This document shows positions 1 to 8,553 of a stretch of 33,753 bases of DNA, one piece after another (positions within the stretch are counted from its first letter, which is position 1; each line of letters starts with the position of its first letter). The position numbers and the translations under genes are program-made. The notes below the pieces were generated by a model, which saw only the letters and a program-made list of their open reading frames with translations, did not search any database and was not told the DNA's origin. Origin of the DNA: a bacterium (lineage in GTDB: Bacteria > Bacteroidota > Ignavibacteria > UBA10030); the NCBI GenBank assembly GCA_007280275.1, contig QYQB01000046.1:1-33753 (forward strand), given 5' to 3'.

Positions 1-663
1 ATGCACGGCTGGCCCTAAAGTCAGCACACTGACACCGAGCACAACAAAAGCTGTGAGTGCGGCAGTCGCGACAGCAATCCAACGCTTATCAAGCAGGAAG
101 AAAACCACCAAAGCGAGGGGGAAATACTTGATTGGAATGAAGAGTCCGGCCAATACGCCACTCAGGATATCTTTCTTTTGTGTGTAGAATCGAATGCTTA
201 AAGCGAGACAGAGGGTTAATAGAAGATAGGACTGACCGAGATAGAAATTGTTGATGAGCGCGAAGCCTGAACCAAGGAGAACCAGGAAGGACTGGTAATA
301 GTCCAGGGCGCTGAGCCGGGAAAGCACCGATACCAGGGCGGCTAGGATGCCCAGATTAATCACAGTCCAGAGTGTCTTGGCTGTCCGCATGTCAAAGGAC
401 GCCAGCGGCGCCATCAGAAGTGCGGTGGGCGGAGGGAAGGGTTGGAAGATTCCCCCTTCACGACTTCCCAACATTCTCGCGCGTTGACTGAACCACTGGG
501 AGTCATAGAGCCTCTCAACGTTCTGGCTCTCGTGGACAAGCACGTACGAACTTGTATAGTAGTTCGAAAAGTCTGTCCCGATCGTGGTAAACGCCGGTAT
601 GATTCCTTTCACGAGGAGCAGAATGCTGAGAGCTACCATGAGAGACACTTTCGCAGCTTTCAT
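1..663 (-). CDS. Polytopic membrane protein, GT87/DUF2029-like mannosyltransferase family (C-terminus truncated by window edge)
   Basis: Manual reverse-strand translation is open for 221 codons from ATG at 663 to the window edge: MKAAKVSLMVALSILLLVKGIIPAFTTIGTDFSNYYTSSYVLVHESQNVERLYDSQWFSQRAR...GGIFQPFPPPTALLMAPLASFDMRTAKTLWTVINLGILAALVSVLSRL...; many TM segments; 4-bp ATGA overlap with the upstream GT9 stop. Not in the supplied ORF track because it is open at the edge. Confidence 0.75.
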   Translation of the reverse strand, partial: MKAAKVSLMVALSILLLVKGIIPAFTTIGTDFSNYYTSSYVLVHESQNVERLYDSQWFSQRARMLGSREGGIFQPFPPPTALLMAPLASFDMRTAKTLWTVINLGILAALVSVLSRLSALDYYQSFLVLLGSGFALINNFYLGQSYLLLTLCLALSIRFYTQKKDILSGVLAGLFIPIKYFPLALVVFFLLDKRWIAVATAALTAFVVLGVSVLTLGPAVH

Positions 664-1847
664 AAAGCCGCCTCCACCAACGTTTCGTTCGAAACGTCCT
701 CCCTCAAGAGAATGCGGGCTGCATCGACGACCTGCTCAACTGAAATATCTTTCATACATTTTGCATTGATAGGACACCGGAACACTTTTGCGTTGTACAT
801 GTTCAGGCACGGGCTGCACGGGAGTGATGCAAAAAGATTGATGGATTTATTGCCGAGAGGGCTGTAGAATTCAGGAGACTCGGGACCAAACAGCGAGACA
901 GTCGACAACCCGACCGCAGCCGCAATGTGCATCGGTCCGCTGTCATTTGTTATCAGGAGCCTGGATCGGGAGAAGAGAGCCATGAGCTCGTTCAGCGTCA
1001 ATTGACCGGCGAGGTTCAGAATGCGGATCGACCTGAATTTCATCTTCTCGACAATACCCGCGACGTAGTCCCTCTCCTCAGCGGATCCAATGAAACAGAA
1101 GAGGGCATCCGGATTGTCTCCCTGAAGTATGTCGATTGTGCGGGCAAAGCAGTCACCACTCCAGCGCCGGTCAAGTGAAGTCTCACCGGCATTTGGATCC
1201 ACGCAGATAATCTCTTCATGCGGAGAGGCCGCAGGCAATCCTGGAAGAGTACGAGTCGCTGCTCTATTGACGCGGATGTGGGGGAGCACAAGATCGGAGC
1301 CATCAATCCCAAGTGGAGCTACGGTGCGCAAGAATGTCCTTGACACGTGTCGATCGTTCTTGAGAGCGATCGAATCTGTGAGATTCCACGATCTCCAGCG
1401 CGTCGGTAGAGCGAAACCGATGTGTTTTCCTGGTCGTGCAATTGCCCCGATGAGCGTAGAGAACTTCGAGAAGAATTCGAGATCGAGGACGACATCGATC
1501 TTGGCCGTGAGCAGCCGGGTCGTGATGACGGCGAAGGACTTCAGGAAAGAACCGGGCGTCCGTGGATCGATGAACCATCGTTCATCAATCATTGGTATCT
1601 GTTCCAGAAGCTCGAAATTTGACGAAAAGGTGAGAAAGATGATTCTTGCTTCTGGAAACTGTATCCGCAATAGTCGAAGCGTCGGAGTTGACAGCAGGAT
1701 GCTCCCAAGTCCGAAGAATTTGATAACCAGAATTGATTCGACAGGAGCCGCAGCCCTCCGCTTGAACGTCATTCTGACAAGTCCGGAGATCCAGCACAGC
1801 GGGACCCCGAGAAATCGGTCAATGTGACGCATCAATGGGATCCTCAT
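660..1847 (-). CDS. Glycosyltransferase family 9 (heptosyltransferase-like)
   Basis: ESILVIKFFGLGSILLSTPTLRLLRIQFPEARIIFLTF and C-terminal LITNDSGPMHIAAAVGLSTVSLFGPESPEFYSPLG are typical of GT9. Start placed at ATG 1847 (ATGA overlap with the methyltransferase stop) rather than 1877. Confidence 0.9.
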   Translation of the reverse strand: MRIPLMRHIDRFLGVPLCWISGLVRMTFKRRAAAPVESILVIKFFGLGSILLSTPTLRLLRIQFPEARIIFLTFSSNFELLEQIPMIDERWFIDPRTPGSFLKSFAVITTRLLTAKIDVVLDLEFFSKFSTLIGAIARPGKHIGFALPTRWRSWNLTDSIALKNDRHVSRTFLRTVAPLGIDGSDLVLPHIRVNRAATRTLPGLPAASPHEEIICVDPNAGETSLDRRWSGDCFARTIDILQGDNPDALFCFIGSAEERDYVAGIVEKMKFRSIRILNLAGQLTLNELMALFSRSRLLITNDSGPMHIAAAVGLSTVSLFGPESPEFYSPLGNKSINLFASLPCSPCLNMYNAKVFRCPINAKCMKDISVEQVVDAARILLREDVSNETLVEAAL

Positions 1848-2653
1848 CGCAGCCTCTTTCGGAGGACCACCACACAATGATCACCGATGGACCGGAGGAC
1901 AGGGAGACGGCAAAGCTTGTCATCAATAGCCTCCAGCCCGGCTGTGAGTGCTGGGAAGCGCTTTGCAGTCTTCCAGGCATGGGGTGGAGGGCTGAACACG
2001 TTCAGGCTAAATGTCTCTATCACCTCAAATCCGGCTGAGAGCGCCCGAGCCACCTGTCCGGGAGAGTAGTAGTAGACTATGAAGCCGATGCCATTCAGTT
2101 GAGTTTCCCTTCCGGTTCGCTTCAGTCTTCGGAACGCTTTTGTGAACTCTCCCCGAATCGCGAAGGAGCAGGTCTCCCACAAGGAGAACGATGGCATCAC
2201 GACTGCGATGAAATACCCGCCTGGCTTGAGCCGGTCTGCAACTTGTCTTCCCACTCTTGTGAGGTCCAGCGTGCAATTCAGCCCGCCGAAGTTTGAGAGG
2301 ACCAGATCAAATTGATTCGCTGCGATATGGTCGAGGTTCTCATAGGATGCTACAAGGAACTGAGCATTTGTGAGCCCTTGAGATTTCCGGTCGGCTTCTG
2401 CTATCATCCGCGACGAAAGGTCAACCGCCACAATTGAAAAACCCTTTTGTGCAAGATAGATCCCGTCTGTCCCGGTCCCGCAATTGATATCCAAAATCCT
2501 TGCCGGAGGACGCACATAGAAATCAATCGTTGAATAGAGTATATGGCGAAGTCTCTCGATAATTGCATTGTGCCCGAACACTGCGTCGTATTGCCCGGCC
2601 AGGGAATCGAAGGCTGATGCAACATCGGTATGCTCGTGTGCCTGTTGTGCCAT
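1844..2653 (-). CDS. Class I SAM-dependent methyltransferase
   Basis: ILDINCGTGTDGIYLAQKGFSIVAVDLSSRMIAEA motif I region. Start at MAQQAHEH (2653), not the ORF maximum 2746. Confidence 0.88.
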   Translation of the reverse strand: MAQQAHEHTDVASAFDSLAGQYDAVFGHNAIIERLRHILYSTIDFYVRPPARILDINCGTGTDGIYLAQKGFSIVAVDLSSRMIAEADRKSQGLTNAQFLVASYENLDHIAANQFDLVLSNFGGLNCTLDLTRVGRQVADRLKPGGYFIAVVMPSFSLWETCSFAIRGEFTKAFRRLKRTGRETQLNGIGFIVYYYSPGQVARALSAGFEVIETFSLNVFSPPPHAWKTAKRFPALTAGLEAIDDKLCRLPVLRSIGDHCVVVLRKRLR

Positions 2654-2657
2654 GATT

Positions 2658-4049
2658 CTAGCTCTTCGAATATCTCGTCGACAGCATACCGAGATGAGCA
2701 ACTTTTGCTTTCGCAAATGCCGACACCCTGTCCAGCAAGCGCCCATTCTTCCTGATTTTCAGCGAGTGAAAAAGGACTTCATTCGTCAATCTCCGCTGAG
2801 CAAACCAGTAGAAGAGGTCAGAATGTCTTCCTCGAATCCGCACATCTCTCTCAGTTCGTTCTTCCCAGGGCTCAAGTGTCTCAACGCGTTCTTGGTTTTC
2901 GCGGTAGTACGCCGTTCCTTTGATGGGATAAGCAACCGTGGTAAGAAACGTGTTTGCCTGCGTCACTTTCAGATGGTCGATCGTTGCATCGATGTCCTCT
3001 ATCGTTTCTCCATCATATCCAAGCATCACAAAGAGGCCGGCCTCGATCCCATGACGCTGGGCGCGTCGGGTGGCCTCTTGGATCTCCGTGACAGTGACTC
3101 CGCGAGACATTGCGTCGAGCACGCGTTGTGAACCGCTCTCCGACCCAAACCAGATGCGATAGCAACCCAGGTTCGCCATCACCTCCATGACCTGATCATT
3201 CAAGCGATCGGCCCGCGAGATGCACTCGAATGGAATGCGCACATTGCGTCGATTCATCTCGGCCGCGTACTCGTGCAACCATTTGTGGTTGATTGTGAAG
3301 ACATCGTCGGCAATCCACAGCATATCAGGTTTGTAGCGGCCAACAACAAGCTCTATTTCATTCACCACGTTCTCAGGGCTTCGCCGCCGGTGAGAAAAGC
3401 CATAGACTCCGTGGCTGCACCATTTACATGTGTACGGACATCCGCGTGCCGTAATCAATGAAAGCGATCCTCGTTCGTGATGTTCGCGCCAGGTCGACAC
3501 ATAGCGATCAATGTCGATCGCTTCCCGATCAGGAAACGGGAGCGTATCGAGATCCTGGATCAATGGTCGCGGGGGAGTGTGAAGGATAGTACCTGATTCA
3601 TCCCTGAAAGCAATCCCGTGAACATCGTGGAGGCGATGGACACCAGCTCTCACAATACTGTGCATGACAGCTTCAGTCGTAATTTCTCCCTCGCCAATGA
3701 TGATTACATCAGCCCCCGAGTCAAGGAATTCTTTGGCGTAGGAAGATGGCTCCGGCCCGCCAAGCAGGACTGTGGACCCCATGGATTTGCACAGTCGAAT
3801 CATTGCCAACACGTTCAGCTTCGTCATCAGGTTGCAATAGATCCCGACGATCGAAGGGCGGTGTTCCTTGAGATAACCCGTGAAGTCTTCCATACGGCGA
3901 AACGTCGAGTCGAACACGCTGACGCTTATCCCTTTGGACTTCAGGTACGACGACAGATACAGGATCCCCAACGGCGGATACGGCTTCATGACGCGTTTCT
4001 CGTGTTCATCCTTCTCGAGGAAGTAACCATGGGTCAGAAGCAATTCCAT
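2658..4049 (-). CDS. B12-binding-domain-type radical SAM protein (paralog A)
   Basis: N-terminal YPPLGILYLSSYLKSKGISVSVFD...GADVIIIGEGE Rossmann-like region; radical SAM CxxxCxxC in RGCPYTCKWCS; SRADRL and GSESGSQRVLDAMSRG motifs. Confidence 0.9.
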   Translation of the reverse strand: MELLLTHGYFLEKDEHEKRVMKPYPPLGILYLSSYLKSKGISVSVFDSTFRRMEDFTGYLKEHRPSIVGIYCNLMTKLNVLAMIRLCKSMGSTVLLGGPEPSSYAKEFLDSGADVIIIGEGEITTEAVMHSIVRAGVHRLHDVHGIAFRDESGTILHTPPRPLIQDLDTLPFPDREAIDIDRYVSTWREHHERGSLSLITARGCPYTCKWCSHGVYGFSHRRRSPENVVNEIELVVGRYKPDMLWIADDVFTINHKWLHEYAAEMNRRNVRIPFECISRADRLNDQVMEVMANLGCYRIWFGSESGSQRVLDAMSRGVTVTEIQEATRRAQRHGIEAGLFVMLGYDGETIEDIDATIDHLKVTQANTFLTTVAYPIKGTAYYRENQERVETLEPWEERTERDVRIRGRHSDLFYWFAQRRLTNEVLFHSLKIRKNGRLLDRVSAFAKAKVAHLGMLSTRYSKS

Positions 4050-5545
4050 CAGCGTGTGCTCGGGTCTTTCTTTTCTTGATGTTCCTGCGATGCGAGAGCA
4101 TTGAGCCTGGAATAGAGGCTGGGTGCCGTAAGCACGTGAAATGCGGATTTCGCGAGCCGTTCAAGATCGGCTTTGTCCAGTGAGAGCGGCCTGGCAATCG
4201 CTTTTCTCAGGATGTTGCTCGCCTCCCAGATTCTGAACTTCTTGTGCGTGAATCGGTGAAGCAGGCGATAGAAATCCGGAGTGTAGGTTCCCCGAAACAT
4301 CAGTGCAAGGTCCCCGCTGTCGATCCAGTTCTGCTTCTGTTTGAGCTCCGCCTTCACTGTCTCAAAAAATGTCGTGCCGGGCAGTGGATAGGAAACTGAA
4401 ATTCCAATTTCATCAGGCATACACTCCCGCACCATTCGAAGCGTTCTCTCGATGTCATCGCGGGTTTCGCCGGGATAACCGTACTGCAGAAAAAACCCAA
4501 CCCGAATGTTGTTCTGGTGAAGGAGGGAGGTGGCCTCATAGATTTGTTCCACCGTTGTTCCCTTCTCCATTGAGTCCAGGACCTTTTGCGAGCCGGATTC
4601 GGCCCCAATCCAGACGGTATGGCATCCTGCCTTTCTGAGGTGGCGGATGTTGTCTTCCTTCAAGAGCAGGTCGGCTCTTGAAAGGCACTTGAACGGAATC
4701 GCTGCATTTCGGGCGTTGACGAGCTCATCGAAGCGGCTGATCCAGCCAGGCTTCAGCCCAAAGATATCGTCAGCAAACCATATGTGATCCGGATTTGCTG
4801 TTTCCCTCAGAGCCAGCATTTCTTCTACAACATTCTCAGGGCTTCGGCTGTGATACACCTGCCCATAGATCGGCTTTGCACACCAATTGCAGTGGAATGG
4901 GCAGCCCCGTGTCGTCACCATATTGAGTGAGAAATACCCATGCTTCTGCTTCCAGACCTGCCGGTATTGCTCAAGTTCCACAAGGTCCCACGCCGGAAAG
5001 GGGAGGAGGTCCAGGTTCTCGAAAATTTTGCGCGGGGCTGTCCAAACGACCTCGCTGCCTTTCATGAAGGTCAGACCCTGGATTGACTCGACGGGAGCGA
5101 CTGGATTTCGCAGAAGGTTCTCCATCAATTGCCGGAGCGTTTCCTCGGCTTCCCCGCAGATCACATAGTCCGCGCCATGCTCAAAATACTTTTCGATGTG
5201 ATCGGAAGCGTCGGAACTGAAGATGACGACTTTACACCCCCGCAACTTCGCGATTTTCGTCATTGCAAACGCCGCTTCACGCATTCGCGTCAAACACATT
5301 TTTGTAAGGTAGCTGAACTGGTCGTCGTAGATGACCACAACGCCCGGACGATGATGGGCGAGCGCCTCTCCAATGTCCCCTTCATGGTGGGCAAGCATAA
5401 CGTCGTGCAACGCTACCGAGAACCCCGCGCCTCGGAGATAACTCGCTGCGTAGAGCGTCCCCAGCGGAGGATAAGGCATCATGGCCCGAAGTTCTTTCGG
5501 GTCAAAATGCAGGAAGTATGAATGCGTGAGAAGGATCTGTGCCAT
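4049..5545 (-). CDS. B12-binding-domain-type radical SAM protein (paralog B)
   Basis: MPYPPLGTLYAASYLRGAGFSVALHD...GADYVICGEAEE; CxxxCxxC in RGCPFHCNWCA; GAESGSQKVLDSMEKG. TGATG junction with paralog A. Start at MAQILLTHSYF (5545); the track uses an upstream TTG at 5569. Confidence 0.9.
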   Translation of the reverse strand: MAQILLTHSYFLHFDPKELRAMMPYPPLGTLYAASYLRGAGFSVALHDVMLAHHEGDIGEALAHHRPGVVVIYDDQFSYLTKMCLTRMREAAFAMTKIAKLRGCKVVIFSSDASDHIEKYFEHGADYVICGEAEETLRQLMENLLRNPVAPVESIQGLTFMKGSEVVWTAPRKIFENLDLLPFPAWDLVELEQYRQVWKQKHGYFSLNMVTTRGCPFHCNWCAKPIYGQVYHSRSPENVVEEMLALRETANPDHIWFADDIFGLKPGWISRFDELVNARNAAIPFKCLSRADLLLKEDNIRHLRKAGCHTVWIGAESGSQKVLDSMEKGTTVEQIYEATSLLHQNNIRVGFFLQYGYPGETRDDIERTLRMVRECMPDEIGISVSYPLPGTTFFETVKAELKQKQNWIDSGDLALMFRGTYTPDFYRLLHRFTHKKFRIWEASNILRKAIARPLSLDKADLERLAKSAFHVLTAPSLYSRLNALASQEHQEKKDPSTR

Positions 5546-5565
5546 AACTCGTCGTGAATTCGCTC

Positions 5566-6588
5566 TCAATTGCGTTGTTCGAAGCCAGAGATACCATAGT
5601 GCCGGAGCCTGTATGCATACTGTGCGAGGACCTTCTGCTGGAAATCTTCACCGTACGCGGTCGAGATGCAAGAGTCGCAACGAAACTTATGATTGCGCTC
5701 CTCTTCGCTCAGATGAGCGTAGCGCCGCTGCCACAGGTGCCTCCAACGGCCGAGAAGCCAGGTGTCCAGCTTGTCTCCAGCCTGCGTCGGCAGGAACAAT
5801 TCGACGACCCGTTGAACAATGCTTCTCGAATCCTTTCCCTCAACACAGCGGGTTGATCCCATATTCCACTGAGGGAAGAATTCCCTGATCCACTGATTTG
5901 CTTTGATGTACTCCATATACTGTGGATGATTCCAAAGAGGCTTGAGCGTTGCGATCTCGGTCGCAGAATAGATATTTCTCAACTCAACCGTCAAGTAGTC
6001 CTCAGTGATGAAGTGGTTCAGGCAAAAGTATTTCTTACTGTTGAAAAGGAAGGCTTTCTTGAAGAGAATCAACAGAGACCTGCTGATCCAGAGTCTGCGT
6101 CTTTTAGTGACGATCACAAAATCGATATCGCTGTTCTTGCTAGCGACCCCCTTCGAGAGTTCGCCTGAGAGCATCACAGCGCGCACGAAAGGGAACATGC
6201 GTATGAAGCGTGCCACTGCCATCGCGGTCTTTATTCTGCTTCCGGCCAGGCGCTCTTTCTCGGACCTTGTCTCAACGCATGATTCGGTTGCAGAATGAAG
6301 GAAATAGTACCCGTTCTTCGATTTCACTATCCCTTGAAGAGCCTTTGATTCCAGCACTCTCACAAGCCGATCGAGAGTGATCGCAGTGGAACTGCAGAAT
6401 GAAAATACCTCGGCGGCTGTCAGGGGATGATCGAAGATGTTGAAGTAGAGGAGGACTCTGAGAATGCTCTGCTCATGAGGCGACAATCCGGGGATGGATT
6501 GAGGTGCGTGGACAATTGGTGCGTTCATTACTTCGGGCTCCGCGGGGGATGCAATCGACTCTCGCTTATGATGAACAGCGCGTTTCAC
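5566..6588 (-). CDS. Nucleotidyltransferase-domain protein with N-terminal winged-helix-like region
   Basis: VRAVMLSGELSKGVASKNSDIDFVIVTKRRRLWISRSLL resembles the minimal nucleotidyltransferase motif (GSxxxGxxxxxSDIDxxV, with GE in place of GS); N-terminal SPHEQSILRVLLYFNIFDHPLTAAEVFSF is HTH-like. Confidence 0.75.
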   Translation of the reverse strand: MKRAVHHKRESIASPAEPEVMNAPIVHAPQSIPGLSPHEQSILRVLLYFNIFDHPLTAAEVFSFCSSTAITLDRLVRVLESKALQGIVKSKNGYYFLHSATESCVETRSEKERLAGSRIKTAMAVARFIRMFPFVRAVMLSGELSKGVASKNSDIDFVIVTKRRRLWISRSLLILFKKAFLFNSKKYFCLNHFITEDYLTVELRNIYSATEIATLKPLWNHPQYMEYIKANQWIREFFPQWNMGSTRCVEGKDSRSIVQRVVELFLPTQAGDKLDTWLLGRWRHLWQRRYAHLSEEERNHKFRCDSCISTAYGEDFQQKVLAQYAYRLRHYGISGFEQRN

Positions 6589-7045
6589 CGAAAAGCAAGT
6601 CCAGGTGCCGAATCAAGGGGTCAAGAAAAGGGAGACACCGTCTGATCCTGTCAGCTTTTCGAGCAACGTCGTCGGAGGAATTAGTCTCGATATGAGTGTC
6701 CTGCAATCCTGGTGCCAGGAGAATATTCCAAGGGATCTACGTTTCAGCTCCATTTTCTTCACACCTGAAACCCGGAATCCGCTGGAACTGTGGAGGACAC
6801 GCAACATGCGTAGGGGAGTGTGAGGACCTCATTCCTCGCGATTGTGTATCCGTCGACCAGGACCTTTTTTCAATAGACCTCTTCTTTCCAGGCCATCCAG
6901 TTCCCGCAATCTATGACTTCATTAAGATAATGCTGATTCATAACAAGACGGGCTTCCGAGTCCGGCAGCGCAATGCTGCGAAAAGTCTGCGGATTTCCGT
7001 GCTTGCTTTTCCAATCCATTCAAGGTCAGGCCCTGATCGCTGATG

Positions 7046-7074
7046 TTGTAACTCTGGCGAAGTTTGGCTATATT
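7046..7074 (+). promoter_or_regulatory. Predicted sigma70-type promoter for the PASTA gene
   Basis: TTGTAA (7046-7051), 17-nt spacer, TATATT (7069-7074), upstream of ATG 7091. Confidence 0.45.
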
Positions 7075-7090
7075 TTTTGAAGTTATTCAA

Positions 7091-7858
7091 ATGACAGCAT
7101 GGAAGAACATACGGCTTAAGGACCTTCGAACACCTGCAATCATACTCGGGGTATTCCTGATCCTCCTCTACATCTTTAACAACATCGTAATGCCTCGGTA
7201 CGTTCAGCAGGGAAAGACCACAACGGTGCCAAATGTCGTAGGCAAGACGCTTGACGAAGCTGTCACAATACTTGCCGGGTCAGGCCTGCCGGGAAAGAAA
7301 GCAGACGTTCGCAACGACAAGCAATACCCCGAGGGAACGGTCGTGGTTCAGAATCCGCCGGCTGGTGCTGAAGTCAAGTTCGGACGCGGAGTGTATCTGA
7401 CCGTCAGTGGCGGAGAGGCTCTCGTGGCAGTTCCGTCACTTCGTGGACGTTCTCTGCGCGATGCAACGTTTGCCCTGGAACGGTTTACTCTTGTGATGGG
7501 ATCGGCGACATATCAGGTCTCTGAAGAGTATCCGCAGGGCACGATTATCGACCAGGATACACCTGAGAATTCGAAGGTTCCAGGCGGAAGAGTTATCAAT
7601 GTCACCGTCAGCCAGGGGAAGAGCGCGGATCAGGTGCCTGTTCCTGATGTAACCAAGAAGACGTTCTCTGAAGCTGAGCGCATTCTGATTCAAGCGGGAT
7701 TTCGCGTTGGCAACATCACGTATCAGGTCAATGCGGATCTCCTGCCCAACACCGTCCTCGAGCAATCCCCCAAAGCCGGAGAGTCGACCCCTGCCGGACA
7801 AGCCGTCGACCTCGTCGTTGCGCAAAAGGGGGAGAAGCCAAACGATCTTCAGAACTAG
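7091..7858 (+). CDS. PASTA-domain membrane protein without kinase domain
   Basis: One N-terminal TM segment (TPAIILGVFLILLYIFNNIV) followed by three PASTA-like repeats (VPNVVGKTLDEAVTIL..., VPSLRGRSLRDATFAL..., VPDVTKKTFSEAERIL...). Start set at ATG 7091 because the ORF-track start overlaps the predicted promoter. Confidence 0.88.
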   Translation: MTAWKNIRLKDLRTPAIILGVFLILLYIFNNIVMPRYVQQGKTTTVPNVVGKTLDEAVTILAGSGLPGKKADVRNDKQYPEGTVVVQNPPAGAEVKFGRGVYLTVSGGEALVAVPSLRGRSLRDATFALERFTLVMGSATYQVSEEYPQGTIIDQDTPENSKVPGGRVINVTVSQGKSADQVPVPDVTKKTFSEAERILIQAGFRVGNITYQVNADLLPNTVLEQSPKAGESTPAGQAVDLVVAQKGEKPNDLQN

Positions 7859-7872
7859 TCCAGACCAGACCT

Positions 7873-8553
7873 ATGATCTACATCGCCCCCTCTGTTCTCG
7901 CCGCTGATTTTTCCCATCTCGCAGATCAGGTGGCACAAGCCGAAGCCGGCGGAGCCGATTGGATACACCTTGACGTGATGGACGGGCAGTTCGTCCCCAA
8001 CATTACCATTGGTCCTTCGATCATCAACGCAGTCCGTCAATCGACCAAACTGCCTCTGGACACTCACTTGATGATAGTGAACCCCGATAAGCACCTCGAA
8101 ACGTTTCGCAGTGCCGGGGCCGATATTATCACAGTTCATCAGGAAGCGTGCACTCATCTGCACCGGACTATCACGCAGATCAAAAATCTTGGCGCAAAGG
8201 CGGGTGTATCAATCAATCCGGCGACGCCATGTTCGACTTTGGAGGAGATCATCTCGGAGGTCGATCTCATCCTCATCATGTCAGTCAATCCCGGATTTGG
8301 CGGGCAAACGTTCATCGAAGGGACGCTGCGGAAACTTCGTGAAGTGAAGTCGATGATCGAAGAGTCCCGCCGTGACATCAGGCTTGAGGTCGATGGAGGC
8401 ATTGACACGGTCACAGGACCTCGTGTGGTGCAAGCGGGCGCCGATGTGCTTGTGGCTGGTACCTCAATCTTCAGAACATCTGACATCAAGAAGGCGATCG
8501 CGGAGCTGCGATCAATCATACAAACAGGAGCAGAGAAGAAGCCGCTCACATGA
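7873..8553 (+). CDS. rpe: Ribulose-phosphate 3-epimerase
   Basis: IYIAPSVLAADFSHLADQVAQAEAGGADWIHLDVMDGQFVPNITIGP; MSVNPGFGGQTFI; LEVDGGID. Confidence 0.97.
   Translation: MIYIAPSVLAADFSHLADQVAQAEAGGADWIHLDVMDGQFVPNITIGPSIINAVRQSTKLPLDTHLMIVNPDKHLETFRSAGADIITVHQEACTHLHRTITQIKNLGAKAGVSINPATPCSTLEEIISEVDLILIMSVNPGFGGQTFIEGTLRKLREVKSMIEESRRDIRLEVDGGIDTVTGPRVVQAGADVLVAGTSIFRTSDIKKAIAELRSIIQTGAEKKPLT

Noticed and set aside
1129-1827. 232-aa plus-strand ORF within the GT9 gene
   Set aside because: Antisense shadow; the minus-strand GT9 translation has clear family motifs and translational coupling to neighbours.
2568-3131. 187-aa plus-strand ORF opposite the methyltransferase/radical SAM junction
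   Set aside because: Antisense shadow with no domain signal.
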